Assembly (NCBI GenBank): GCA_028293365.1
Contig: JAQGOX010000916.1
Span: forward strand, 1 to 5,285
DNA from: Verrucomicrobiales bacterium
Lineage (GTDB): Bacteria; Verrucomicrobiota; Verrucomicrobiia; Limisphaerales; SXQI01
Length of the DNA stretch: 5,285 bases
Direction: 5' to 3'
Below are positions 1 through 5,285 of this stretch, one piece after another; position 1 is the first letter of the stretch; each line of letters opens with the position of its first letter. The position numbers were made by a program, and so were the translations under genes. The notes under the pieces are model-generated. The model ran no database searches and was not told where the DNA came from. It saw only the letters and a program-made list of their open reading frames with translations.

Positions 1-273
1 ATGCGTCGCAATTTGCGTCCAAAAAAAGGGCAGCAATGCCTTCCGCCGCTCCTGGGAAGTCTCCCTCCAATACATTTTTCGCAATGCGTTTGTATCATTG
101 ACCCCTCCATCCTTTGTTAGCAATGCAGCCTCCGCGCCATTAAACACCTCTTGCCATCGGAAGCCGTCACTGATGATCAGAAATACATTTCGAGTCTTAA
201 GTTCCGCGCCCATCAAGAAAAAAGAGTTCGCAAACCCGAACACGAAGAGGAGGAAGAATCTGAAGGTTATCAT
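1..273 (-). CDS. Alkaline phosphatase superfamily protein, secreted, N-terminal part (runs off the left edge)
   Basis: The minus strand is open from an ATG at 273 to the window edge, giving the first 91 residues. Residues 1-23 form a signal peptide: a short start with one Arg (R5), a long Phe/Leu-rich core, and a likely cleavage after the Met-Gly-Ala at 21-23. The mature protein begins with 'NVFLIISDGFRWQEVF' (29-44). This matches the first beta strand and metal-site loop of a branch of alkaline-phosphatase/phosphodiesterase-like proteins, with Asp36 as the expected metal ligand. The following 'GAEAALL', 'ALRKMYWRET' and 'RRKALLPFFW' stretches also fit that branch, as I recall it. The Ser/Thr nucleophile and remaining metal ligands would lie beyond the window. 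A second in-frame ATG at 213 would remove most of the signal peptide, so 273 is preferred. No clear Shine-Dalgarno sequence precedes it. The substrate cannot be told; a periplasmic or extracellular phosphoester or sulfoester hydrolase is inferred. Confidence 0.8.
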   Translation of the reverse strand, partial: MITFRFFLLFVFGFANSFFLMGAELKTRNVFLIISDGFRWQEVFNGAEAALLTKDGGVNDTNALRKMYWRETSQERRKALLPFFWTQIATH

Positions 274-310
274 GAGTGCGCAAGGGCTGCCCCGCGTTTG
301 CAGCGACACG

Positions 311-461
311 CTCTATGTCCAGTTTCTGCCGATCACCGTGCGCCTCAATCGTCAACAATCAACTCAGGGACCAATCCTCACCCTGTCTTGGATCGGCGGC
401 GCCGGGCCCCTATCGAGTTCAGAAGGCCACGAACTTGACGGTGGCTGACTGGCAAGACTAT
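311..461 (+). pseudogene. Frameshifted remnant of a secreted protein's C-terminal 'GGAGPY-VQ-TNLT' module
   Basis: Two plus-strand frames join to make one recognisable stretch. The first frame (311-409) ends 'LTLSWIGGAGP'. The second (411-461) continues 'YRVQKATNLTVADWQDY'. The join is a run of four C at 407-410 where one C is extra. The reconstructed motif, Leu-x-Trp-x-Gly-Gly-x-Gly-Pro-Tyr-x-Val-Gln-x-x-Thr-Asn-Leu-Thr followed by a Trp, is typical of repeated beta-sandwich modules near the C-terminus of large secreted proteins in Verrucomicrobiota. No start codon with a plausible N-terminus and no matching downstream sequence are present, so only about 50 residues of the module survive. 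It lies head-to-head with the phosphatase-like gene. I judge it a degraded gene end; a fortuitous match is possible but unlikely given how complete the motif is. Confidence 0.5.
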
Positions 462-835
462 CTGATCAAACGCTCAAACCCTTTTAGCCTGGAGTCTGAT
501 GAGCGATCGGCTTCTACCGAGTGGCGGAGGCGTGACGCGCAGCAGCAGGCTGTGGTCGCGCAATGTGTCGGCTGATACGTAAAAAAGCCGATGAAACGCT
601 CATTACGCTCCATTGTCGCACGAGTCGGCGTCGCTGCTATTCAATTCCGCGGGCTTTACATCACGCGCTTGCCAGCAGTTGTGATTGACTGATACGGTCA
701 TGCAGATGTGATCGCTGCTCCTGTGCAGCCCGGTCCGACCCAATCGTTGTCGCTATTGGAAGGGCGTCACCTTCTCGCCGCAAGCGAGCGGCTGCTGGCC
801 AGCAATGGCCAGGTTATCTCAACCGTGAACATTGT
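462..835. other. Gap without a recognised gene between the remnant and the monooxygenase
   Basis: I read all six frames here and found no stretch resembling a protein family. Frames open through parts of it are short and rich in Arg, Ala and Ser, as expected of chance reading of GC-rich DNA. The stretch must hold whatever promoter serves the monooxygenase, but I see no convincing -35/-10 pair: a TTGACT at 685-690 lacks a matching -10 at the right spacing. Two small inverted repeats are present, at 568-591 (6-bp arms TCGGCT/AGCCGA, 12-base loop, A-rich loop) and at 795-812. Confidence 0.6.
795..812. repeat. Perfect 7-bp inverted repeat upstream of the monooxygenase start
   Basis: CTGGCCA (795-801), a four-base spacer GCAA, then TGGCCAG (806-812) make a perfect palindrome that could fold into a small stable hairpin. 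It ends 23 bases before the ATG at 836, within the expected 5' leader or promoter-proximal region. It could be an operator for a dimeric repressor or a leader hairpin. No regulator gene lies beside it, so the role is inference; a 7-bp arm in GC-rich DNA can also arise by chance. Confidence 0.35.
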
Positions 836-1966
836 ATGATCATAGTCGCTGGTGGTGGCATTGGCGGACTGACGCTTGGCTGCGCACTTTCAAAGGCACG
901 GAAGCCTTTTCAGATTTTTGAACGCGCGGGCGAACTCCGGCCTATCGGCGCAGGCATCGCATTATCCCCAAACGCATTTCAGGCTTTGGCGCACATTGGT
1001 ATGGATGACCGGGTGCGGAGTTGCGGTTGGGACCTCGAACTCGCTGACCTTTGTGATTCCCGGGGGCGGCTCCTAATGCGAGCTCGTGTGCCAAAACTCG
1101 CCGCGGGTGTAACCAAGGCGATGACGCGAGCAAACTTGCAACAGGCGCTCATCGAAGAACTGGGCACGACTGTTCAGACAGGGCGTGCAGTTGTAGATTA
1201 CCAGTCAACCTCGAGTGGTGTTCGCGTTCGCATGGCCGATGGTGAAGAAATTGAAGCTGAATTGCTCGTGGGTGCCGATGGATTGCGCTCCTCCGTGCGG
1301 CGAGCGATGCGTGGCAATGAACTGCTCCGGTATAGCGGTCAAACAAGTTGGCGTGGGCTCGTCACGGGCGTGGAAATCAATGAACCGCATTGCGTCACGG
1401 AGAGCTGGGGACCCTGCCAACGTTTCGGCATGGTACCGATAGGTGCAAGCCACGTTTATTGGTTCGCAGTGGCAAATGCTCCGGTGGGTGAACGGGATGA
1501 GATCGATCCGCGACACGAATTAAGGAGGAGATTTGCGGGCTGGCACGCGCCCATTGACAGGCTTTTGGCATTAACACCACCAGACCAGGTTATACGCACG
1601 GACATTTTCGACCGGCCTCCTATCAATTGCTGGGTTGACGGACGGGCTGTCCTTTTGGGAGACGCCGCGCATCCTATGACGCCGAATTTGGGTATGGGTG
1701 CCTGTCAGGCGATTGAAGACGCAGTGGTTCTTGCCGATGCACTCAGCCGTGAGCCCAGCGTGGATGCAGCATTGACCCGCTATCAATCACGCCGGATTTC
1801 TCGAGCGAACAGTTTTGTCGAACGATCTTTTCGCTTTGGACAAGTGGCACACACAAGCAACGCACCGCTTCGCTGGTTCCGTGATCAAGCAATACGCGCC
1901 CTTCGCCTGGTGCCAGATTTCGTTATCTCAAGGGCAATGGCCCGGGACTTCGATTTTCGGTTATGA
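836..1966 (+). CDS. FAD-dependent class A flavoprotein monooxygenase
   Basis: This 376-residue protein has all the hallmarks of single-component aromatic hydroxylases and epoxidases of the p-hydroxybenzoate-hydroxylase fold (FAD_binding_3 type). At the N-terminus a Rossmann beta-alpha-beta unit carries Gly6-x-Gly8-x-x-Gly11, with Glu29 ('FERAGEL') placed to bind the FAD ribose. The 'DG' motif (VGADGLRSSVRR, from residue 145) contacts FAD and NAD(P)H. The 'GD' motif is GDAAHPMTPNLGMG (275-288), followed by the usual 'QAIEDAVVLADAL' helix. Such enzymes use NAD(P)H and O2 to hydroxylate or epoxidise a ring substrate in the cytoplasm. The closest flavours by eye are salicylate-hydroxylase, urate-hydroxylase (HpxO) and zeaxanthin-epoxidase-like proteins; the substrate cannot be assigned. 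The length is normal and the gene looks intact. The ATG at 836 starts right before the first beta strand, as is typical. No Shine-Dalgarno sequence is evident. No pathway partner is adjacent, so it appears to be a lone gene. Confidence 0.93.
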   Translation: MIIVAGGGIGGLTLGCALSKARKPFQIFERAGELRPIGAGIALSPNAFQALAHIGMDDRVRSCGWDLELADLCDSRGRLLMRARVPKLAAGVTKAMTRANLQQALIEELGTTVQTGRAVVDYQSTSSGVRVRMADGEEIEAELLVGADGLRSSVRRAMRGNELLRYSGQTSWRGLVTGVEINEPHCVTESWGPCQRFGMVPIGASHVYWFAVANAPVGERDEIDPRHELRRRFAGWHAPIDRLLALTPPDQVIRTDIFDRPPINCWVDGRAVLLGDAAHPMTPNLGMGACQAIEDAVVLADALSREPSVDAALTRYQSRRISRANSFVERSFRFGQVAHTSNAPLRWFRDQAIRALRLVPDFVISRAMARDFDFRL

Positions 1967-2191
1967 ATTCCGACAAAGTGGAATCGCGGTAGATGTGTCC
2001 TTTGGCCTGCGCCGCGACAACGCCAAGGAAATCCGTAGCGCGGCCAAACTGGTGGAGAATTATCAGCGTATAAAACGCTTCCTATTTTTCGCTGCGAATT
2101 TAAAGTCTGACCGTAACCAATTATTCAAGCGCTGGTCCACCCCTGGGGTGTGGGAGGCGCTCGATTTCAATGCCGTGCAAAGTATAGGATT

Positions 2192-2884
2192 ATGAAACGC
2201 TTCTTGTTGCTCTTCGCCGCCCTCGCTTTCGCGGCTTTCACCACTTTTGCCGGAGATACGAACGCCGCGGGCATCTGGAAATGGTCCCTGGCCGGACTAA
2301 GTGGCGAAACCATCCTCAAGCTTAAAGAAGACGGCGAAAAACTCACTGGAAATTACACCAACCAATTCGGCGAGGCGGAAATTGCTGACGGCTCGCTCAA
2401 GCAGGGCGACATCACCTTCAAAGTGAAACGCGAATTCAACGGGCAACCTTTCATCATCAAATATTCCGGCAAACTCTCCGCCGACAAGATCACCGGCAAA
2501 TGCGAATTCGACGTAGACGGCCAAACCCGAGCCCTCAAATGGGAAGCCAAACGCGATACCGCCGAAGCCGTCGCTGCCAGCGGCAACTGGAACACCGCGC
2601 TCATCCTTGGCGACGGCAATCGCATCGAAGGCACACTCAAGCTAAAACAGGATGGCAACAAACTGACTGGCGCCACGGTTCGCAACCAAAACGAAACTCA
2701 GATTCAGGAGGGCGGAATTGCTGGCGACGAAATCACGTTCAAAGTCATCCGTGAGCGCGACGGTCGAAAAGTCACGGCCAAATACAAAGGCAAAATCACT
2801 GGCGACACCGTCAAGGGTAAAGTCGAATCCGACTGGTCCGGTGACTGGCAAACCTTCGACTGGGAAGGCACGCGCGGGAAATAA
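2192..2884 (+). CDS. Exported protein with two tandem ~100-residue beta-rich domains, function unknown
   Basis: I set the start at the ATG at 2192 (230 residues) rather than an in-frame ATG at 2150. From 2192 the protein opens with a classic signal peptide: Lys2-Arg3, a Leu/Phe/Ala core, and probable cleavage after 'TFA' at residue 20. AGGA at 2186-2189 sits too close to be a good ribosome site. The mature part is two similar copies. Copy 1 starts at Gly27 (GIWKW...) and ends near residue 122; copy 2 starts at Gly131 (GNWNT...) and ends near 230. Both share the order W, 'LKLK-x-DG-x-KLTG', 'GDxITFKV-x-RE', 'KYxGK(L/I)', '(I/V)(T/K)GK' and a closing 'W-E-x-x-R'. The alternating hydrophobic pattern and Gly-Asn turns suggest small antiparallel beta barrels or lipocalin-like sheets. 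Proteins like this are common and uncharacterised in Verrucomicrobiota. A periplasmic or surface location is inferred. The ligand is unknown and there are no enzyme motifs. Confidence 0.85.
   Translation: MKRFLLLFAALAFAAFTTFAGDTNAAGIWKWSLAGLSGETILKLKEDGEKLTGNYTNQFGEAEIADGSLKQGDITFKVKREFNGQPFIIKYSGKLSADKITGKCEFDVDGQTRALKWEAKRDTAEAVAASGNWNTALILGDGNRIEGTLKLKQDGNKLTGATVRNQNETQIQEGGIAGDEITFKVIRERDGRKVTAKYKGKITGDTVKGKVESDWSGDWQTFDWEGTRGK
2270..2881 (+). repeat. Internal domain duplication within the exported protein gene
   Basis: Copy 1 spans about 2270-2557 and copy 2 about 2582-2881, separated by a short Ala-rich linker (TAEAVAAS). The copies are clearly similar in protein sequence (for example LKLKEDGEKLTG against LKLKQDGNKLTG, and GDITFKVKRE against GDEITFKVIRE) but diverged in DNA. 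This points to an old duplication rather than a recent or unstable one. Confidence 0.8.
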
Positions 2885-2910
2885 TTTTCCTCTGCTGCTA
2901 AGAGAAAACG

Positions 2911-2994
2911 CGCGATTTCCACGGGAGCGTTGACACGCTGCTCAAGTATTACGACGCTCACTTCTACATCGCTAACTGGGGCACGGTTCGGCTG
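2911..2994 (+). pseudogene. Short fragment of a conserved protein with the 'KYYDAHFYIANWGT' motif
   Basis: In the frame of base 2929, codons 2911-2994 read 'RDFHGSVDTLLKYYDAHFYI' and then 'ANWGTVRL'. I recognise this as an N-terminal segment of a conserved bacterial protein, often seen beside SWIM-type zinc-finger genes, in which 'WGDF.G....L...YFDA..Y.ANWGT..L..RLP' is highly conserved. Here only about 28 codons survive. A stop codon lies at 2899-2901 and no start or leading residues are present. After the Leu codon at 2992 the frame loses the expected 'RLP' continuation, and a different conserved protein begins in another frame. So this is the 5' half of a chimeric junction, not a functional gene. 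Family membership is from memory of the motif and not searched. Confidence 0.55.
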
Positions 2995-3001
2995 CAAGCT
3001 C

Positions 3002-3532
3002 GTGAAGAAGTATTTCGACCTGAAGGAACTGCAACCGGACGCGAACCAGCCGGTGAATTCGAGCTTGCGCACGGCTGCGCGAAGTTTTCAGAAGGCCAGC
3101 CTGGCTGGCAAATATTACGAGTCATTCAACGTCAATTCCAAAAACTATATGGAGACGTCCGCCGGGACGCGCGCGTGGATTGCCGAGTATCTTCGACAGC
3201 TCAATCGTTGCGTGAGCAGCGCAAAGGGCTGTGATCCGGCGGAGGTGTGCGAGGCGGTGGACATCCTGTTTGGGCTCTTGGACCATATCGATGAATGCCT
3301 CGACGATGTCATTTTTTTCGCGGACGAGGGTGGTTCCTGGCAGGTCGGGGTGGATTGGGCCAACGTGCTGCCGGTTTGGTTCAAGGCTCTCTCGGCAACG
3401 GCGGAGCCGGATGAGTACGCCAAGCGGATCAAAGACGTGCTCTCTGACCACTATTCCTTCGGCCGCGACAAGATGCTTGCGCTCGCACGCCGAACAGCAA
3501 CCCCTGAGCAACGTAAGGCCCTCGAAGCGTGA
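3002..3532 (+). CDS. Conserved protein of unknown function, C-terminal part or N-terminally truncated
   Basis: The frame starting near 3002 codes for about 176 residues that look like a genuine protein: 'KKYFDLKELQPDANQPV', 'LAGKYYESFNVNSKNYMETS', 'GTRAWIAEYLRQLNRCV', then an acidic helical core 'LFGLLDHIDECLDDVIFFA' and 'DEGGSWQVGVDWANVLPVWF', ending 'ATPEQRKALEA'. This is, as best I recall, a family of uncharacterised proteins in Verrucomicrobiota and Planctomycetota; I know of no proven activity. GTG at 3002 is the first start inside recognisable sequence. The frame also extends back to TTG at 2930, but residues before about 3000 in that frame read as low-quality Thr/Ser-rich sequence because they overlap another protein's fragment in a different frame. 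The true N-terminus may therefore be lost, or GTG 3002 may be a near-native start. Product: hypothetical, cytoplasmic (no signal peptide or membrane segment). Confidence 0.55.
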   Translation: MKKYFDLKELQPDANQPVNSSLRTAARSFQKASLAGKYYESFNVNSKNYMETSAGTRAWIAEYLRQLNRCVSSAKGCDPAEVCEAVDILFGLLDHIDECLDDVIFFADEGGSWQVGVDWANVLPVWFKALSATAEPDEYAKRIKDVLSDHYSFGRDKMLALARRTATPEQRKALEA

Positions 3533-3656
3533 AAACCGATCATTGCTTGCGAAAGCTAAAATGACCGCGCGCGACCGAAGGTCAGCTTCGCAAGCTGCTC
3601 ATCGCCCGGGACGGCTACCGCGAATAACGCGCCAAAGCGCGACATCCCCGAAGTGC

Positions 3657-4129
3657 ATGAGACACTTTTGCCGAATTTGCTGCCAATCGCGTCCGAACGA
3701 GCAATTCAGCGGACGCGGCCATCAAATTCATGTCTGCAAAAAGTGCCAGCGAATGCCGCGCGAAAAGCTGGATTTCAGCGAACGGTTCGATGAGCTGGCT
3801 GGTTTTCTTCATCAGTCGATGATCTCTGTAAAGAATGTTGCTCGCCTCAAGACGCTCAGCGGGCATCAGGACCGCGAAGTGGCGGAACTTGCGGCTTTGA
3901 TCTGGAGATCGCGCGCGTGCTTCCCGCCAAACGCAACCCGTGGCTAAAGCTCGCCCGGCATCATCGTCCGTTATTCTACCGGTCCGTCGAGCTTTTCGGC
4001 GTTGAGTGCTTCCAAGACCTCCTGGCGGGGTATGGCGATTTTGAATCACCGCTTTGGCACATTCTCAAACAATACCAAAAGCGAAGAACGGAAGTAACTC
4101 CTTCGGATCAAGCCGACGAGGCAACGTAA
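3657..4129 (+). pseudogene. Small CxxC...CxxC zinc-motif protein split by a one-base frameshift
   Basis: From ATG 3657 the protein begins 'MRHFCRICCQSRPNEQFSG' and carries Cys5-x2-Cys8 and Cys27-x2-Cys30 ('HVCKKCQRMP'), a zinc-ribbon-like pair. A helical part follows: 'FDELAGFLHQSMISVKNVARL' is the core, then 'HQDREVAELAALI'. In that frame it ends after 96 residues in an unrelated tail (stop at 3945-3947). The natural continuation, 'LEIARVLPAKRNPWLKLAR' through 'LLAGYGDFESPLWHIL', is in another frame from about 3902 to the stop at 4127-4129. Adding one base near 3900-3902 (TTGATCTGG to TTGATCCTGG) restores a single protein of about 157 residues reading '...AALILEIARVLP'. The match across the join is so natural that one lost base is the simplest explanation, either a real mutation or a sequencing error. 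I know similar short proteins of unknown function, and no activity is claimed. Metal binding is inferred from the four Cys. Confidence 0.7.
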
Positions 4130-4142
4130 CCAGTTCGGGATA

Positions 4143-4259
4143 CATGGCCTTCTTGACTGCCAGAATGTAGCTGATCGAATAGCCAAGCTCGATGGCGATC
4201 TCCCCGGCGGTGCAATGCTTGCGAGATTCCTGCGGAGGGCCGGGCAGTCGTTGGGAGCG
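4143..4259 (-). pseudogene. Helix-turn-helix-like fragment
   Basis: On the minus strand, bases 4259 to 4143 read 'RSQRLPGPPQESRKH' then 'CTAGEIAIELGYSISYILAV' and 'KKAM'. The second part has the shape of a DNA-binding helix-turn-helix: Thr-Ala-x-Glu-Ile-Ala, Glu-Leu-Gly-Tyr-Ser turn, then a recognition helix with Tyr-Ile-x-Ala-Val-Lys-Lys. About 40 residues are recognisable. The frame is open from 4364 to a stop at 4065-4067, but residues outside this core look random, and the neighbouring frame upstream ('FREFPPPKLCSSPF') may once have been joined to it. It overlaps nothing else recognisable. I call it a relic of a small regulator or resolvase-like protein; it could be a chance reading. Confidence 0.35.
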
Positions 4260-4383
4260 GGAAACGGAATGGACTTGAACAGAGCTTTGGCGGCGGGAAT
4301 TCACGGAACATGCCGCGTGAAAGAACTCGTGGTTATCGTGGAATCTGAATTTTCGTCCGTCCATACCGGTTCTCCGGTCGGTC

Positions 4384-4618
4384 TTACATCATGCGCAAAT
4401 CTAGCCGATGAAACCGAAATGAGGGTGTATGTGAAACACATTCTGACAGCCGATATTGCCAGAATGGCGAGGCCCGTGACTTCCCACTTTCAATTATTCC
4501 AGCTTCGAGCGCAGGAAGCACGTAGCCTTTGCGAAAGTGATCGTCGTCCTTAAGGCCCATGGCGGCTTGGAGATCCCGGCGAAGCATGGCTCCTTCAAGG
4601 TGTTGAATGAGGTTGCAG
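4384..4618 (-). pseudogene. C-terminal winged-helix tail of a second Fic-type or Schlafen/AlbA_2-type protein
   Basis: In the minus-strand frame ending at the stop 4384-4386, the segment from about 4618 to 4441 reads 'LIQHLEGAMLRRDLQAAMGL', 'KDDDHFRKGYVLPALEAGII' and 'QYRLSE'. This matches a conserved C-terminal module, roughly 'LEGEMSRxELQxALGLKDRxHFRxxYLxPALxAGLIE...YRLT', found at the ends of many Fic-family proteins and of Schlafen/AlbA_2-type ATP-binding proteins. The usual 'IPDKP' stretch before 'YRL' is replaced by a shorter 'SGKSRASPFW'. The normal stop after 'YRLSE' is missing, so the frame reads 19 codons further before ending. There is no upstream body in this frame: it begins exactly where the Fic reading frame next door loses its own expected ending. 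It is a remnant, with no likely start. Confidence 0.6.
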
Positions 4619-5285
4619 CAAATCAAGCGCCCCCTGCTTGGATATATCCATTGCGGCCCATATCTCACGCGGCGTCATGCTTTTCTTGTCGCGGAGCAAT
4701 TGCAGCAATTGCTCCTGCTTCGGGCGCAGCACGAATTTCTTCTTGGTGGATTGCGCGGAGAGGTTTTGCACCCTCATCCAGACTCGTTCCAAGGTTTTTA
4801 GCAGCCCCTCGGCGGAGTATTCCAGCCAGCCAGTCAAATCTTCGCCTGCCTTATGCACGGCATCCAGCGACTGATAATAGCGCGGACGGTCTTCCCAATA
4901 AAACTCGTCCACGGAAAAGATATGATGGGTATCAAAGCCGCGCCGATATAACTCCCATAAAGCCAAGGCGCGTCCGCTGCGCCCATTGCCATCGGCAAAG
5001 GGATGGATGGCTTCAAAACGATAATGGAGAATGGCGGAGCTGAGCACCGGCGACAAGGTGAGAGACTCCTTGTTCCACCAGGAGAGCAATTCATACATCA
5101 GCCCGGAAACATCTTCCGGCGGCGGGGGCATATAATTGCCAACTCGCACTTGAATGCTGCGGTAGCGCCCGGCGGTGCCTTGATCCATCACCGTTTCGGC
5201 CAGAATCCGGTGAAGAGTAAAAATATCTTCATGAGTGACGTTGGGGATTTCCCGATTTCCGTTCTTTCGAAAACGGACGCAGAGG
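4595..5285 (-). pseudogene. Fic family protein, catalytic domain intact, C-terminus truncated; 5' end beyond the window
   Basis: The minus strand is open from the window edge (first full codon 5284-5282) to TGA at 4595-4597, giving 229 residues. It carries the Fic signature HPFADGNGRSGR (bases 5005-4970), with the catalytic His and the phosphate-binding Gly-Asn-Gly-Arg. The substrate flap 'GNYMPPPPEDVSGLMYELL' lies upstream, and 'LSPVLSSAILHYRFEAI' forms the helix leading into the motif. Typical family sequence follows: 'ALWELYRRGFDTHHIFSVDE', 'LTGWLEYSAEGLLKTLERVW', then a winged-helix start 'LRPKQEQLLQLLRDKKSMTP' and 'KQGALDLLQP'. Fic enzymes with this motif transfer AMP from ATP to Ser, Thr or Tyr of target proteins. 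Relatives continue after 'DLLQP' for roughly 25 more residues ending near 'GTxKTGRYVL'; here the frame runs into 'HSTP' and stops. The N-terminal part, where an inhibitory helix could sit, is outside the window. The truncation may spare catalysis, so 'pseudogene' is provisional. Confidence 0.8.

Noticed and set aside
568..591. Inverted repeat TCGGCT/AGCCGA with a 12-base A-rich loop as a possible terminator.
   Set aside because: The stem is only 6 bp, the loop is long, and no T-run follows on either strand.
1967..1985. Inverted repeat ATTCC/GGAAT just after the monooxygenase stop as a terminator.
   Set aside because: Five-bp arms with an 8-base loop and no T-run are too weak.
1815..2195. A 126-codon plus-strand open frame overlapping the end of the monooxygenase and the following gap.
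   Set aside because: Its first 50 codons are a shadow of the monooxygenase in another frame. The rest (for example 'DNAKEIRSAAKLVENYQRIK') looks somewhat protein-like but matches no family I know and lacks its own start. It may be a faint remnant, but that cannot be supported.
2930..2960. TTGACA at 2930 as a promoter -35 box.
   Set aside because: There is no good -10 at 16-18 bases, and the bases encode the conserved fragment of the chimeric pseudogene.
3122..3511. A long minus-strand open frame (129 codons) opposite the conserved hypothetical gene.
   Set aside because: It is the antisense shadow of a better-supported plus-strand protein and has no recognisable motif.
3533..3656. A short frame ending 'QLRKLLIARDGYRE' between the two right-hand plus-strand genes.
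   Set aside because: Only about 15 residues, preceded by a nearby stop; too short to tell a gene remnant from chance.
4537..5043. A 168-codon plus-strand open frame opposite the Fic gene.
   Set aside because: It lies antisense to the clear Fic catalytic region and reads as low-complexity Arg/Pro/Ser-rich sequence.

Overview
This 5.3 kb window looks like chromosomal DNA of a soil or freshwater Verrucomicrobiota-type bacterium (Pedosphaera-like is my best guess). The inference rests on three things: secreted-protein modules of a kind common in that phylum (the 'GGAGPY-x-VQ-x-x-TNLT' motif on the left), weak or absent Shine-Dalgarno sequences, and the mix of Fic, alkaline-phosphatase-family and short zinc-motif proteins. 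No RNA gene, CRISPR array or intact mobile element was seen.

Left part (1-835). The minus strand carries the first 91 codons of a secreted alkaline-phosphatase-superfamily protein that runs off the left edge. Facing away from it on the plus strand is a short frameshifted scrap of a secreted, probably Ig-like or adhesin-type protein (311-461). About 370 bases without a gene follow. They contain a perfect 7-bp inverted repeat just upstream of the next gene.

Middle (836-2884). Two apparently intact plus-strand genes lie here: a complete single-component FAD-dependent (class A) monooxygenase, and a 230-residue exported protein made of a signal peptide plus two copies of a roughly 100-residue beta-rich domain. 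They are 225 bases apart and nothing shows that they work together.

Right part (2900-5285). This is a cluster of broken genes. (i) A piece of one conserved protein is fused out of frame to the C-terminal part of another. (ii) A small CxxC...CxxC protein is split by what looks like one missing base. (iii) A helix-turn-helix scrap lies on the minus strand. (iv) A minus-strand Fic AMP-transferase-type protein keeps an intact catalytic motif, but its C-terminus is cut short where it meets, in another frame, the tail of a second protein with a winged-helix end. Several independent breaks in 2.4 kb suggest a decaying accessory region, or an assembly with many local errors. I found no convincing new multi-gene system. 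The most useful observations are the chimeric junctions and the genes that edge effects and frameshifts hide from simple gene calling.
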